Assembly (NCBI RefSeq): GCF_014230055.1
Contig: NZ_JACHVA010000019.1
Coordinates: forward strand, 1-54,835
DNA length: 54,835 nucleotides
Direction of reading: 5' to 3'
Source: Puniceicoccus vermicola
GTDB lineage: Bacteria; Verrucomicrobiota; Verrucomicrobiia; Opitutales; Puniceicoccaceae
The notes under the pieces are model-generated. The model was not told where the DNA came from. It saw nothing but the letters and a program-made list of their open reading frames with translations, and searched no databases. Shown in pieces: positions 1-8,429 of this stretch (within the stretch, counting starts at the first letter, position 1; each line of letters begins with the position of its first letter). The translations under genes and the position numbers were made by a program.

Positions 1-255
1 TCTCAAGACGCTCCGGCGGAGGGGCACCGCGATGGGCGTAGCTAAAGCTCCGGTCCTACAGAAGTACCACAGGCTGCCAGCCTGTGTCGCAAACGCCGAG
101 CCCCACCGATCATTTTCCGCGAAGGACGCTACACTCTTCCGATTGCGAAACGGCTCTCAAGACGCTCCGGCGGAGAGGCAGCGCGATGGGCGTAGCTAAA
201 GCTCCGTCCCTACTCTGAACCTACGCACGAGAGCTGGAAGCTCTCGCTACTTTGG
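1..255. repeat. Palindromic repeat cluster, cut by the window edge
   Basis: A segment containing 'gggcgtagctaaagctcc' begins at 1 and again at 155, so this is a partial tandem repeat with a period of about 154 bp. A copy of the hairpin family built on CACAGGCT-GCC-AGCCTGTG lies at about 64-96. A copy of the GAGAGCT-GGA-AGCTCTC family lies at 229-254. I see no gene between 1 and the tRNA. Confidence 0.8.
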
Positions 256-296
256 GCCTGTAAGACCGCGGGAGGGCTGGAAAACCTTTCAAATTT

Positions 297-370
297 TGGC
301 AGGCCCGCAGGGATTCGAACCCCGACAAGCAGTACCAAAAACTGCTGTGCTACCATTACACCACGGGCCT
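297..370 (-). tRNA. tRNA-Gln (anticodon TTG)
   Basis: On the minus strand a full cloverleaf can be drawn. The acceptor stem AGGCCCG pairs with CGGGCCT over 7 bp. The anticodon stem GCAGT/ACTGC holds the loop TTTTGGT, giving anticodon TTG for glutamine. The T-loop GTTCGAATC is present. The discriminator base is G and the CCA end is encoded in the DNA, which sets the 3' end at 297. Confidence 0.95.
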
Positions 371-381
371 CCAAAGGGATA

Positions 382-410
382 AACAAAGTAGTCTTTCCCG
401 CTGGCGTCAA
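382..410 (-). promoter_or_regulatory. Possible promoter of tRNA-Gln
   Basis: Reading the minus strand, TTGACG (410-405) is followed after 17 bp by TTTGTT (387-382), which lies 11 bp upstream of the tRNA 5' end. The -35 box is good and the -10 box weak (3 of 6 consensus bases), so this is a tentative call from sequence alone. Confidence 0.35.
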
Positions 411-440
411 GGCGTCATTCTCGGATATTTTCGAGAAATT

Positions 441-1376
441 ATGCCGACGGTAATCACATCGATGCACGTACGGGAAGATTGCCAAACGCAATTCCACGAT
501 TTCCAAGTAAAGATCAGTCTCTTGGTTCGGGAACAGCCTGGGTTCTCGGGGCGAGAGGTCATTTGCCCTGTAGCGCCCTATCAAGAAGCCTGGGTGATCC
601 TCTTCCGGTTCGACAACAACGAGAACTTACAAAGCTGGCTCCACCACCCCGAAAGGCTTCGCCTCTTGGAGGAAATCGGCGCAAGCCTGGAAAAACCGAT
701 GAGTTTTCAAGTGGTGGCATCCGATCCCAAGAGCCCCCAACCCGCCTCCGCGGTTTTCTCTCATCGGGTCCAACCGGAGAAGGAGGAGCAATTTCACGAC
801 TGGAAACGCCGGCTCATCGAAGCCCGCAGCCATTTCCCGGGCTTACTGGATTCCGAAATGTACGAGCCGGTCCCCGGGATCCAAGAGGATTGGATCGACA
901 TCGTCCGGTTCGACAGTTCTGAAAACCTCAATGCTTGGTTCAATTCCGCGGAGCGAAAGCAGTTTCTCGAGGAAGCAAAAGAACTCTCGATCGATTCCTC
1001 CGCCCATTCCGTCGCCACGGGGCTGGAAAACTGGTTTCACCTTCAAGAAGACGAAGGCCAGTCCACTCCCTCGATCCCTTCTTGGAAACAGGCATCTCTC
1101 GTTCTCCTCGCTCTCTTCCCCGTGGCTCTCATCGTTCATCTCATTCTTCGTCCTCTTCCGGCAGAGCTCCCTTGGCCCGCTAAAGTTCTCTTCGGCAATT
1201 TCATCGGAGTTGCGGCACTCACCTGGGTGCTCATGCCCCGGATTAGTCAGCTCTTTGCCTTCTGGTGTCGCCCTCCCGCTCAATCAAGGAATTGGCGAGT
1301 ACACCTATTGGGCGGAATCCTTCTTTACGGAATCATCTTCTCGATACTCGCCCTCGCAATCGGATTGCTGGGGTGA
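441..1376 (+). CDS. Membrane-anchored tandem ABM-domain protein
   Basis: 311 aa. Two successive antibiotic-biosynthesis-monooxygenase (ABM, dimeric alpha/beta barrel) domains can be recognised at about residues 1-95 and 100-195. They share the pattern of an early H/R strand, 'pGf/pGL', 'W(V/I)(I/D)I.RFD..ENL..W' and a following E-rich helix, which points to internal duplication. The C-terminal part holds three likely membrane helices (about 216-236, 249-267 and 287-310). ABM domains are known for haem oxygenation, quinol oxidation or signalling. The substrate cannot be told here, and no catalytic residue pair is obvious. The gene stands alone between tRNA-Gln and a repeat block. It starts at the ATG that opens the frame. 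Confidence 0.8.
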   Translation: MPTVITSMHVREDCQTQFHDFQVKISLLVREQPGFSGREVICPVAPYQEAWVILFRFDNNENLQSWLHHPERLRLLEEIGASLEKPMSFQVVASDPKSPQPASAVFSHRVQPEKEEQFHDWKRRLIEARSHFPGLLDSEMYEPVPGIQEDWIDIVRFDSSENLNAWFNSAERKQFLEEAKELSIDSSAHSVATGLENWFHLQEDEGQSTPSIPSWKQASLVLLALFPVALIVHLILRPLPAELPWPAKVLFGNFIGVAALTWVLMPRISQLFAFWCRPPAQSRNWRVHLLGGILLYGIIFSILALAIGLLG

Positions 1377-2107
1377 AGACTGGGGAATCGGAGTGAAATG
1401 GCCTCTTTGGCGAGCTAGCGGGGATAGAAGAAATTGCGGACTGATGGTCGATCCAGCGCAAATCGAGAGCTGGACTTGTCCTGCGAAGCTGCAAATCGAG
1501 AGCTGGAAGCTCTCGCTACTTTGGCTAGAACCCCGTTCTCGCATGACTTTCAGCCATCCTGATTCTCCTGTAAAAGAGTGCCTTTGACGAACAGGAATGA
1601 CGAGGCCATAGGGCCCGAATGAAGAGAGACGGCTTCTCTCCAAACAAGGAAAGGCGCATTTCCATACCGTGCAGCTTTAGCAAACGGACCTCGTAATAGA
1701 GCGGCAAGAGCGAGAAAATCCTCCGGATTTCGGCGGTGAGGCAACGCTATGGGCGCAGCTGAAGCTGCGGCCCTACTCCTACGCAAATCGAGAGCTGGAA
1801 GCTCTCGCTACTTTGGCTAGCCCTGTTCTCGCATGACTTTCAGTCATGCTGATTCTACTGTAAAAGAGTAGCTTTGACGAACAGTAATGACGAGGCCATA
1901 GGGCCCGAATGAAGAGAGACGGCTTTTCTCAAAACAAGGAAAGGCGCATTTCCGTACCGTGCAGCTTTAGCAAACGGACCTCGTAATAGAGCGGCAAGAG
2001 CGAGAAAATCCTCCGGATTTCGGCGGAGAGGCAAACGCTATGGGCGCAGCTGAAGCTGCGGCCCTACTCCTACGCAAATCGAGAGCTGGAAGCTCTCGCT
2101 ACTTTGG
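1377..2107. repeat. Non-coding repeat block with a 292-bp tandem duplication
   Basis: This stretch has no convincing gene. A unit of about 292 bp occurs twice, starting near 1521 and 1813. Each copy contains one hairpin of the CGCAGCT-GA-AGCTGCG family (about 1750-1777 and 2040-2068) and one of the GAGAGCT-GGA-AGCTCTC family (about 1789-1816 and 2079-2107), with the same spacer between them. A partly related spacer reappears near 10780-10870. Confidence 0.85.
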
Positions 2108-2190
2108 CTCGGACGACTTTTGTCGCCTTTACCCCCTCTTTTTTGGGGCTCTGCTCGCGAAAACTGGCTCAATCCCAGCCGGAAAATCGA

Positions 2191-2922
2191 TCAGTCTTCG
2201 GCTGTGACGACTGTGCCAATCGCCTCACCACAGACCGCCCGGCGAATGCTACCCTCTTCCTGCATGGAGAAGACGAGGATGGGCATCTTGTTGTCGAGAC
2301 AGAGGGAGAAGGCTGTAGAATCCATCACTTTGAGGCGCTTCCGGAGGGCCTCGAGGAAATCGAGTTTCTCATACTTCTTCGCATCCGGATACTTTTTCGG
2401 ATCCTTATCGTAGACCCCATCCACATTCGTGGCCTTCAAAATCACATCCGCTCCCATTTCACTGGCACGCAGGGCCGCGGTTGTATCCGTCGAGAAATAC
2501 GGGTTACCGGTCCCGGCAACAAAAATGACGATGCGCCCTTTTTCCAAGTGTCGCTTCGCCCGGCGGAGGATGAAAGGTTCGGCAATCTTCTCTACGGGAA
2601 TCGCACTCTGAACCCGAACGGGAATCCCCATCTTCTCGATGACATCCATAAAAGCCAAGCCGTTGATCACCGTAGACAACATTCCCATGTAGTCCCCGGT
2701 GGTGCGATCCACACCGCGCTTTTCCCCTTTCAGTCCTCGGAAGATGTTTCCCCCGCCGACGACGATCGCAATCTCCACGCCCAGTTCGTGCACCTCTTTG
2801 AGCTGCCGAGCGATTGACTCCAGAACCGGAGGATCAAACGGTTCGCCCGTCTCCCGATTCAAGAGAGCTTCTCCGCTCAGTTTGATTACGACGCGTTTAT
2901 ATTTCGGTTCTTGATTTCCCAT
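2191..2922 (-). CDS. pyrH: Uridylate kinase (UMP kinase)
   Basis: Amino-acid-kinase-fold enzyme that phosphorylates UMP to UDP with ATP, the first committed step from UMP to UTP and CTP. It acts in the cytoplasm, usually as a hexamer. Visible family motifs are KLSGEAL near the N-terminus, the glycine-rich VGGGN segment, GDYMGML, and [14 protein letters not shown] followed by [14 protein letters not shown]. The chosen start gives 243 aa, the usual family length, beginning [11 protein letters not shown]. An in-frame ATG nine codons upstream (2949) would give 252 aa and cannot be excluded. In many bacteria pyrH is followed by frr. Here it is followed only by repeats. Confidence 0.95.
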   Translation of the reverse strand: MGNQEPKYKRVVIKLSGEALLNRETGEPFDPPVLESIARQLKEVHELGVEIAIVVGGGNIFRGLKGEKRGVDRTTGDYMGMLSTVINGLAFMDVIEKMGIPVRVQSAIPVEKIAEPFILRRAKRHLEKGRIVIFVAGTGNPYFSTDTTAALRASEMGADVILKATNVDGVYDKDPKKYPDAKKYEKLDFLEALRKRLKVMDSTAFSLCLDNKMPILVFSMQEEGSIRRAVCGEAIGTVVTAED

Positions 2923-2949
2923 GTTTTGAAAGCCCACCAAGGGGTTCAT

Positions 2950-3029
2950 TAGCCTATCGAATCTCTCCCGTCAAGAAGCAGCCCCGAGAAGTCTCTTTTT
3001 CTCGACGATTATCGAAATGCGGAAAAACA
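2950..3029. other. Intergenic stretch
   Basis: This is the region upstream of pyrH, ahead of the first REP-like array. I see no clear promoter or gene in it. Confidence 0.4.
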
Positions 3030-3360
3030 GGAGCGGAAGCGCGATAGCGATTTCGATGCGCCCGGAAAAGCCAGAACTCTGCCCGAACATTCGTAGAAAT
3101 GGCTATCGCCATTCCTCTCCACTGTAGAGACCGGCCAACAGGAAATTTGGAGCGGAAGCGCGAGAACGATTTCGATGTGTCCGGAGAAGCCAGAACCCTG
3201 CCCGACTATTCGTAGAAATGGCTATCGCCATTCCTCTCCACTGTAGAGACCGGACAACAAGAGATTTGGAGCGGAAGCGCGAGAGCGATTTCGATGCGCC
3301 CCGGAGAAGCCAGAACCCTGTCCGACTATTCGTAGAAATGGCTATCGCCATTCCTCTCCG
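3030..3360. repeat. REP-like tandem array, about 120-bp period, 3 units
   Basis: Three units place the motif CGTAGAAATGGCTATCGCC at 3092, 3211 and 3331. Between them lies GAGCGGAAGCGCGAKAGCGA (3031, 3150 and about 3269), whose reverse complement is a close variant of the first motif (GAAATCGCTCTCGCGCTTCC against GAAATGGCTATCGCCATTCC). The array therefore alternates one motif in opposite orientations. Open frames across it are artefacts of the repeat. Confidence 0.85.
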
Positions 3361-3500
3361 GAAGATTTTGGAACGGTCATAGTCCATCCGTTTTCCAAAA
3401 ATCGTATTTGGCTGACCATTCACATTCCCTCTCATCCCCACTAAAATCTAGGGGGTCTTCAGAAAAATGATAATTTCTTAAATTTTCTTCGATTTCGGGC

Positions 3501-3529
3501 TTGATCTAGTTCCAAAACCCTCTTGTATT
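3501..3529 (+). promoter_or_regulatory. Promoter of tRNA-Glu
   Basis: TTGATC (3501-3506) and TGTATT (3524-3529) are separated by exactly 17 bp. They lie 16 bp upstream of the mature tRNA 5' end, a good sigma-70-type arrangement for a stable RNA gene. Confidence 0.6.
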
Positions 3530-3545
3530 CCCATCTTTTTACCGC

Positions 3546-3623
3546 GTCCCGTTCGTCTAGCCAGGCCTAGGACACTGGGTTTTCATCCCAGCAACAGGGG
3601 TTCGAATCCCCTACGGGACGCCA
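3546..3623 (+). tRNA. tRNA-Glu (anticodon TTC)
   Basis: The acceptor stem GTCCCGT pairs with ACGGGAC. The anticodon stem CTGGG/CCCAG holds the loop TTTTCAT, giving anticodon TTC for glutamate. The T-arm contains GGGGTTCGAATCCCC. The discriminator G and an encoded CCA end the gene at 3623. The sequence closely follows the bacterial tRNA-Glu pattern. Confidence 0.95.
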
Positions 3624-3641
3624 TTTTAAAAAAGACGAAGA

Positions 3642-3673
3642 AAGTCAGCACCGAAAGGGAGCTGGCTTTTTTT
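3642..3673 (+). terminator. Rho-independent terminator of tRNA-Glu
   Basis: AAGTCAGC (3642-3649) pairs with GCTGGCTT (3661-3668) over 8 bp, including one G-U pair. The stem is followed by a run of T to 3673 and lies 18 bp downstream of the tRNA. Confidence 0.75.
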
Positions 3674-3825
3674 GTGATCGGATTTTTGGGCTCTCATTCG
3701 ACGCATGGATCCCCCCAAAACCTGGCGATTCCTCTCTGCGAAATTCCGAGAACCTTTCCCCAGGAGGGCGATTGTCGCAATCGCCGCAGTGCGAACCCCA
3801 TCCATCAAAAGAGGGTCCAGAAAAC

Positions 3826-4338
3826 GTTCGTAGAAATGGCTATCGCCATTCCTCTCCACCGAATAGACTGGCTAACGGGAACTTTGGAGCGGAAGCGCGA
3901 CAGCGATTTCGATGCGGCCCGTGAAGTCGGTGCTTTGCCCGACCCTTCGTAGAAATGGCTCTCGCCATTCCTCTCCACCGAAGAGACTGGCTAACGGGAA
4001 CTTCGTAGCGGAAGCGCGACAGCGATTTCGATGCGACCCGTGAAGCCGGTGCTTTGCCCGACCCTTCGTAGAAATGGCTCTCGCCATTCCTCTCCACCGA
4101 AGAGACCGGCTAACGGGAACTTTGGAGCGGAAGCGCGACAGCGATTTCGATGCGACCCGTGAAGCCGGTGCTTTGCCCGACCCTTCGTAGAAATGGCTCT
4201 CGCCATTCCTCTCCACCGAAGAGACTGGCTAACGGGAACTTTGGAGCGGAAGCGCGACAGCGATTTCGATGCGGCCCGTGAAGCCGGTGCTTTGCCCGAC
4301 CCTTCGTAGAAATGGCTCTGGCCATTCCTCTCCGTAAG
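3826..4338. repeat. REP-like tandem array, exact 119-bp period, 5 units
   Basis: CGTAGAAATGGCT begins at 3829, 3948, 4067, 4186 and 4305, four exact 119-bp steps. The inverted counterpart, containing GCGGAAGCGCGACAGCGATT, sits between successive copies. Units are nearly identical, so expansion looks recent. The array ends about 25 bp before the stop codon of the minus-strand peptidase gene. It belongs to the same family as the array at 3030-3360, from which it is separated by tRNA-Glu. Confidence 0.9.
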
Positions 4339-4363
4339 CTCGAGATGGTGATCGCGACTCCGA

Positions 4364-5587
4364 CTAGTCCTGCCCCTGCGGGAGGAGGAAGAGAGTCGAT
4401 CCGGGATCGACCGAGAACTTTTCCGACCACCAATCCTTGATTTCTCCGGGGGTGACGGCGTCATAAAATGCCTCGGAGGATTCGCCTAGGTCCGTATTCA
4501 GACCTTGAACACTCCGCACGGCCAATCGTTGAGCACGCCAACTTGAGCGCTGTCGACTGAGCAATAAGCCGGATCGGCATTGCGCGATACCCGCAGAAAA
4601 CTCATCCTCTGAAAATCCGCGGACGGCGATCCGCTGGAGAATCTCCTGCAAACGCTCGAGGAGGAAATTGGTCTGGCTCTCTTCACAACCCGAGACAAAG
4701 GCAATCAATCCCCGGTCCCGTCCGGCGACCAACCGGGCGGTCGAATAGTAAGCGAGTCCATGACGCTCCCGTATTTCCTCAAAAAGGGGTCCTGAGAGGC
4801 CGTTTAGGCAGCTCAGGGCTAGCTGTCTCTCATGAGCCGAGGAATCCCCATATCCGCCGCTGCGCAAGGCGTGAACGACGACGCTCTGCTCGCGGGGATG
4901 GCGCACGATTTCCCGGAACGTTTGTAGAGGCTCTTCATCGACCTGCCGCAAAGGCTCCCGACCTCCGGGATCCTGCCCGTCGAGCAAAGACTCCGCCAAG
5001 GCCCGCACCGAATCAGGATCGAATTCTCCACTGATTCCCAGTGACCTCGGCGAGCGCTCTCGAAACTGCTCTCCGAAATGCATCAAACTCTCCTCCGTTG
5101 CGCTCCTGAGATCTGTCTCCGAACCGAGGGGAGAGAGCCCCAGAGCCTCGGAGCCCAACAATTTCCTCCGCATCTGACGCAGTCCTTCGGAGGAAGGATC
5201 ATCCCGCTCTTCTTGGATTAGAGCCACACGCGCAGCCGATTCCCGTGCGCACAGGGACTTTTCAAGCTGAAAGCGACCTTCCATCAGAAGCCTAAGGGTC
5301 CGCAGGGACTCTCCGAGAACTTCCGGGAGGCAGGAATACCTGAGGCCACAGGCCCCATCTCCACAAAACGCGTGCAATCCACTCCCCCACTCGTCGAACT
5401 TGCGGGCGATTTCTTCTTCCGGGAGGATTCCCGCCCCCGACCGCAATATTTCCAGAAAAAGAGCGGTAAAGCCGAAGTTTCCTGCGGCCTCGTGCACCTC
5501 CGGTCCGGGAAAGGCCAAAGCCACACTGACCATCCCTGATCCCGGAAGCGGATCGAGCTGGAGAGGTTCGAAGTTCCCGAGGCTCAT
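4364..5587 (-). CDS. M16-family peptidase-like protein, non-catalytic partner
   Basis: 407 aa when started at the ATG that overlaps the stop codon of the preceding gene (ATGA, 5584-5587). The open frame continues further upstream, but that part overlaps the preceding gene and has no family features. The protein has the two-lobed M16 arrangement, with an R/Y region ('HGLAYYSTARLV') in the C-terminal half. It lacks the HxxEH zinc motif: the corresponding place reads FGFTALFLEILRSG. Many bacteria encode an active M16B subunit and an inactive one as neighbours that work as a heterodimer. The 4-bp overlap suggests translational coupling. Role beyond peptide or protein cleavage in the periplasm or cytoplasm is unknown; I see no signal peptide. 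Confidence 0.85.
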   Translation of the reverse strand: MSLGNFEPLQLDPLPGSGMVSVALAFPGPEVHEAAGNFGFTALFLEILRSGAGILPEEEIARKFDEWGSGLHAFCGDGACGLRYSCLPEVLGESLRTLRLLMEGRFQLEKSLCARESAARVALIQEERDDPSSEGLRQMRRKLLGSEALGLSPLGSETDLRSATEESLMHFGEQFRERSPRSLGISGEFDPDSVRALAESLLDGQDPGGREPLRQVDEEPLQTFREIVRHPREQSVVVHALRSGGYGDSSAHERQLALSCLNGLSGPLFEEIRERHGLAYYSTARLVAGRDRGLIAFVSGCEESQTNFLLERLQEILQRIAVRGFSEDEFSAGIAQCRSGLLLSRQRSSWRAQRLAVRSVQGLNTDLGESSEAFYDAVTPGEIKDWWSEKFSVDPGSTLFLLPQGQD

Positions 5588-6873
5588 GCGTTGCCCTCCG
5601 GGTGCAGTTGCCCTGCAAAAGCCTGATCCGGCCGCATGTAGCTTTTCAAAAACTGTCGAAGGGCTTCGGCATCCAGGTCTTGCAAGACCGCATGCTCCTC
5701 GGCCCAGGAAGGAACCATTCCCAGATTCGCAAACCACTCGCCTCCACGCGAGGCCCAGCCTTCTACTGTTTCCTGCTGCCGAAGTCCTCCAAACCGAAGT
5801 CGCGCTTTGCCGCGAGCGAGGTCTTCCTCGGCCCATGGAGCCTCGGCCAAGCGCTCTAATTCTCCGAGCAAAAGAGTCTCGACCTCATCCAGATGCTCAT
5901 CTTCCGCCAACCAAGAAAAACCCAGCAAGGATGTCGAACCGAGCGAGTACACGTATCCATCGAGAAAATGGGCCAAGCCTTTCTCCACCCGGATGACCCG
6001 ATTGAGATGACTGCTTTCTCCTCCAGTCAGGACTTCGACCACCCATTCTGCCAATAAGACCTCACGAACGGTTCGGGTGGGGACTTGAAAAAGAGCCATC
6101 CCACGGCCGCCTTCCCAATCCCCGCGGAGGTGAAGGCGAACCGGAGCCGGGACCTCCTCGGAGCCCCCGCTTTCGTCGCGACCGTCTCCAGACAGGTTTT
6201 CCTCATTCTCCAGCACTGGAACGATCGCACCGGCCCGGCGCATGAGTTCCGGGGTTAAATCACCCGCCATCAAAAGGAAGGACTTGGCCGAACGGTAATT
6301 CTGCGCATGAAAGCGGCGCAGGTCCTCAATCGTCAGCTTCCGAAAACGCTCTTCCAATCCGATAACCGGATACTGAAGGAGATCACGCCGGTAGGCGGCC
6401 TCCATGACGGCGTCGAAAAGATAGCTGTCGGGATCGTCCCGATACATGGAGATCTCCCTCAAAATCACATCCCTCTCCGGAGCAAAACCCTCCTCAGCCA
6501 GAGTCGGACTCCAGACGAAATCAGCGAGAAGGTCGACTCCTTCCGCAGCGTGGGCTGCCGGCAAGTCAATATGATACACCGTCCGGTCGTAGGACGTGTA
6601 GGCATTCAAGAAACCGCCCAGCCGTTCCGCTTCGCGATTGATCTCGAGAGCGGTCCTGAGGGCGGTACCCTTGAACACCATATGCTCCAGAAAATGGGCG
6701 ATACCGGCTCCCGGCCAACGGTCTTCCATACGGCTTCCGGCGCCAATCCAGATCTGCAGGGAAACCACCCCGCACCCCGGGCGATGCATGGAGAGAGAGG
6801 GAACGCCGCCCGGCAGAGGCTTGGCCTCCACCCATTCCCGCGCCGGGTTTGACTGCACACTACCGCCGCTCAC
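5584..6873 (-). CDS. M16B zinc peptidase, catalytic subunit
   Basis: 429 aa from a GTG start. The inverted zinc-binding motif HFLEH is at residues 60-64 (H60, E63, H64). E140 in 'ILREISMYRDD' lies 76 residues after H64, the spacing typical of M16 enzymes, so the metal site looks complete. The family includes pitrilysin-like and mitochondrial-processing-peptidase-like proteases. The exact substrate is not predictable. The gene starts 3 bp after the stop of the gene at 6877-7269 and overlaps its inactive partner by 4 bp, so the three probably form one transcription unit. Confidence 0.92.
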   Translation of the reverse strand: MSGGSVQSNPAREWVEAKPLPGGVPSLSMHRPGCGVVSLQIWIGAGSRMEDRWPGAGIAHFLEHMVFKGTALRTALEINREAERLGGFLNAYTSYDRTVYHIDLPAAHAAEGVDLLADFVWSPTLAEEGFAPERDVILREISMYRDDPDSYLFDAVMEAAYRRDLLQYPVIGLEERFRKLTIEDLRRFHAQNYRSAKSFLLMAGDLTPELMRRAGAIVPVLENEENLSGDGRDESGGSEEVPAPVRLHLRGDWEGGRGMALFQVPTRTVREVLLAEWVVEVLTGGESSHLNRVIRVEKGLAHFLDGYVYSLGSTSLLGFSWLAEDEHLDEVETLLLGELERLAEAPWAEEDLARGKARLRFGGLRQQETVEGWASRGGEWFANLGMVPSWAEEHAVLQDLDAEALRQFLKSYMRPDQAFAGQLHPEGNA

Positions 6874-6876
6874 GGC

Positions 6877-7269
6877 CTACTCGGAACGAGGAAGAAACGG
6901 TTTTTCGAAAGCGTCGGAAAAATCATAGCCATTCTCGAAATCCCGAATGTTGTCTTCATCGGTTTTCCCAAGGACCCCATAGTCGACGAGCTCGAAAACG
7001 ATGACCCCAAAATCCCGACAGCTCTCGATATTCCAGTGATCGAGGACCGCTTTGGCCATCGGACCAAACTGCTCCAATGCGTAGGCTCGAATGCCGTCCA
7101 GCAGCTTCTCACCAGATATGTGCTGGCGGGATTGGATCTCACCCCGCTCTTTCAATTGGGAGAGGGTAAAGTCCAGACCTTGCCGAACGAAAAGATAGGC
7201 GTTCGGATGAAACCGCCCATTTTCCGCACAGATCCGATCGACGACTTCACTGAATTCGGGAGACTGCAT
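6877..7269 (-). CDS. Minf_1886-type conserved protein (Verrucomicrobia/Planctomycete family)
   Basis: 130 aa, soluble, function unknown. The pattern matches the family I know as Minf_1886 / TIGR04138, which is largely restricted to Verrucomicrobia and Planctomycetes: 'HPNAYLFVRQGLDFT', then 'HISGEKLLDGIRAYALEQFGPMA' (split here for reference only), 'DFGVIVFELVDYG' and an aromatic DF-rich tail. It is first in an apparent operon with the M16 pair, with a 3-bp gap to the next gene. The gene is useful as a taxonomic marker. Co-transcription with a peptidase pair is the only functional hint. Confidence 0.85.
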   Translation of the reverse strand: MQSPEFSEVVDRICAENGRFHPNAYLFVRQGLDFTLSQLKERGEIQSRQHISGEKLLDGIRAYALEQFGPMAKAVLDHWNIESCRDFGVIVFELVDYGVLGKTDEDNIRDFENGYDFSDAFEKPFLPRSE

Positions 7270-8325
7270 GAGCCCCTACTCTCAAACCCGCTGTGGAAAA
7301 TCTCAAATCTGAAATGGTATCGGAACGAATTTATGGGATTCGCGTCCCGCTCCCCATCGGGTCGGTTCAGGGGGGACGCACCAGAGCACGCGCAACGAAT
7401 AAAGCGACCCCAACGCACGGAAAACGCATTTTCGCAGCCGCTCAGCTTCAGCTGCGCGGCCTAGTGTAGCGGGCCCACAGAAAACGAAAACCACGAGGCC
7501 ATGGAATTCCGGTCCCGCGGCCACGCAGGCGCAGCTGAAGCTGCGGCCCTACTCCAACGAGAGGTAGATTATATTCCTGCAAAGCCAAAAGGCGAAACCT
7601 AGGAATCCTCGCTTCCCTCACGAGAACCGCAATCTCCTGCACCAACGGTGCAAAACCCTTGAGCCCGGGGCAGCGCCCCGGGAAACCTCAACCATCACCG
7701 CAATCCCGAGCCCTGAAAGGGCGCAACTCCCAGAGCCTTCCCGAGTGTCATCCCTGCCGCAGCAGGGTAACGCCCTTTCAGGGCTATCCATTGGGGGAAA
7801 TCCTGAAACCCAGGGCGCTGCCCTGGGCTCTCGGGTGGATGCGCCTTTGGCGCATTGGACTCCGCGAAGCTCGAGGTCCTTATGGAAAGGCCAGGACGTT
7901 TTCACCGCCATGGGCGCAGCTGAAGCTGCGGCCCTACTCCAACGAGAGGTAGATATATTCCTGCAGAGCCAAAAGGCGAAACCTGGTAACACTCGCTCTC
8001 TCACGAGAACCGCAATCTCCTGCACCAACGGTGCAAAACCCGTGAGCCCGGGGCAGCGCCCCGGGAAACCTCAACCATCACCGCAATCCCGAGCCCTGAA
8101 AGGGCGCAACTCCCAGAGCCTTCCCGAGCTTCATACCTGCCGCGGCAGGGTAACGCCCTTTCAGGGCTATCCATTGGGGGGAGATCCCGAGAGCCCAGGG
8201 CGATGCCCTGGGCTCTCGGGTGGGTGCACCTTTGACGCGTTGGATTCGGCGACGCCCGAGGTCCTTATGGAAAGGCGAAGACGTTTTCTCCGCCATGGGC
8301 GCAGCTGAAGCTGCGGCCCTACTCC
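7270..8325. repeat. Long non-coding repeat region with a 383-385-bp direct duplication
   Basis: Nothing here looks coding. A unit of about 384 bp is present twice: 'actccaacga' occurs at 7551 and 7936, and 'cgagaaccgcaatctcctgc' at 7621 and 8004. Each unit carries a CCCGGGGCAGCGCCCCGGG palindrome, an inverted pair AGCCCTGAAAGGGCG / CGCCCTTTCAGGGCT about 50-60 bp apart, and a GCCCAGGGCG..CCTGGGCTC hairpin. Each unit ends with the CGCAGCT-GA-AGCTGCG family (about 7527, 7911 and 8295). A reversed, degraded copy of that hairpin lies near 7437-7475. Confidence 0.85.
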
Positions 8326-8336
8326 GATCCTATGTT

Positions 8337-8384
8337 CGAGAGCTGGAATTGTGCTGCGAAGCACGGAAGCTCTCACTACTTTGG
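8337..8384. repeat. Hairpin repeat variant with a nested second hairpin
   Basis: This is a copy of the GAGAGCT..AGCTCTC family in which the 3-nt loop is replaced by a longer insert containing GTGCT-GCGA-AGCAC, a second small hairpin. It lies about 50 bp before the SDR start. Confidence 0.6.
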
Positions 8385-8429
8385 GTGGGAACTGGTCAAA
8401 ACTCCGAAAATCCGCTAGAATACCCTCTC

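Noticed and set aside
2104-2817. 237-codon plus-strand open frame
   Set aside because: It is antisense to pyrH and begins inside a repeat.
3826-4338. Possible CRISPR array
   Set aside because: Repeat units are 119 bp and nearly identical along their full length. There are no short repeats with unique spacers and no cas genes.
3103-4464. Several minus-strand open frames of 85-157 codons with repeated motifs such as HRNRCRASAPKFPLA
   Set aside because: They are translations of the 119-bp repeat units. The same peptide recurs in step with the repeat, and no conserved family is seen.
7745-8308. 187-codon frame in the repeat region
   Set aside because: The translation is made of the duplicated repeat modules and repeats itself. 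No start signal or family.
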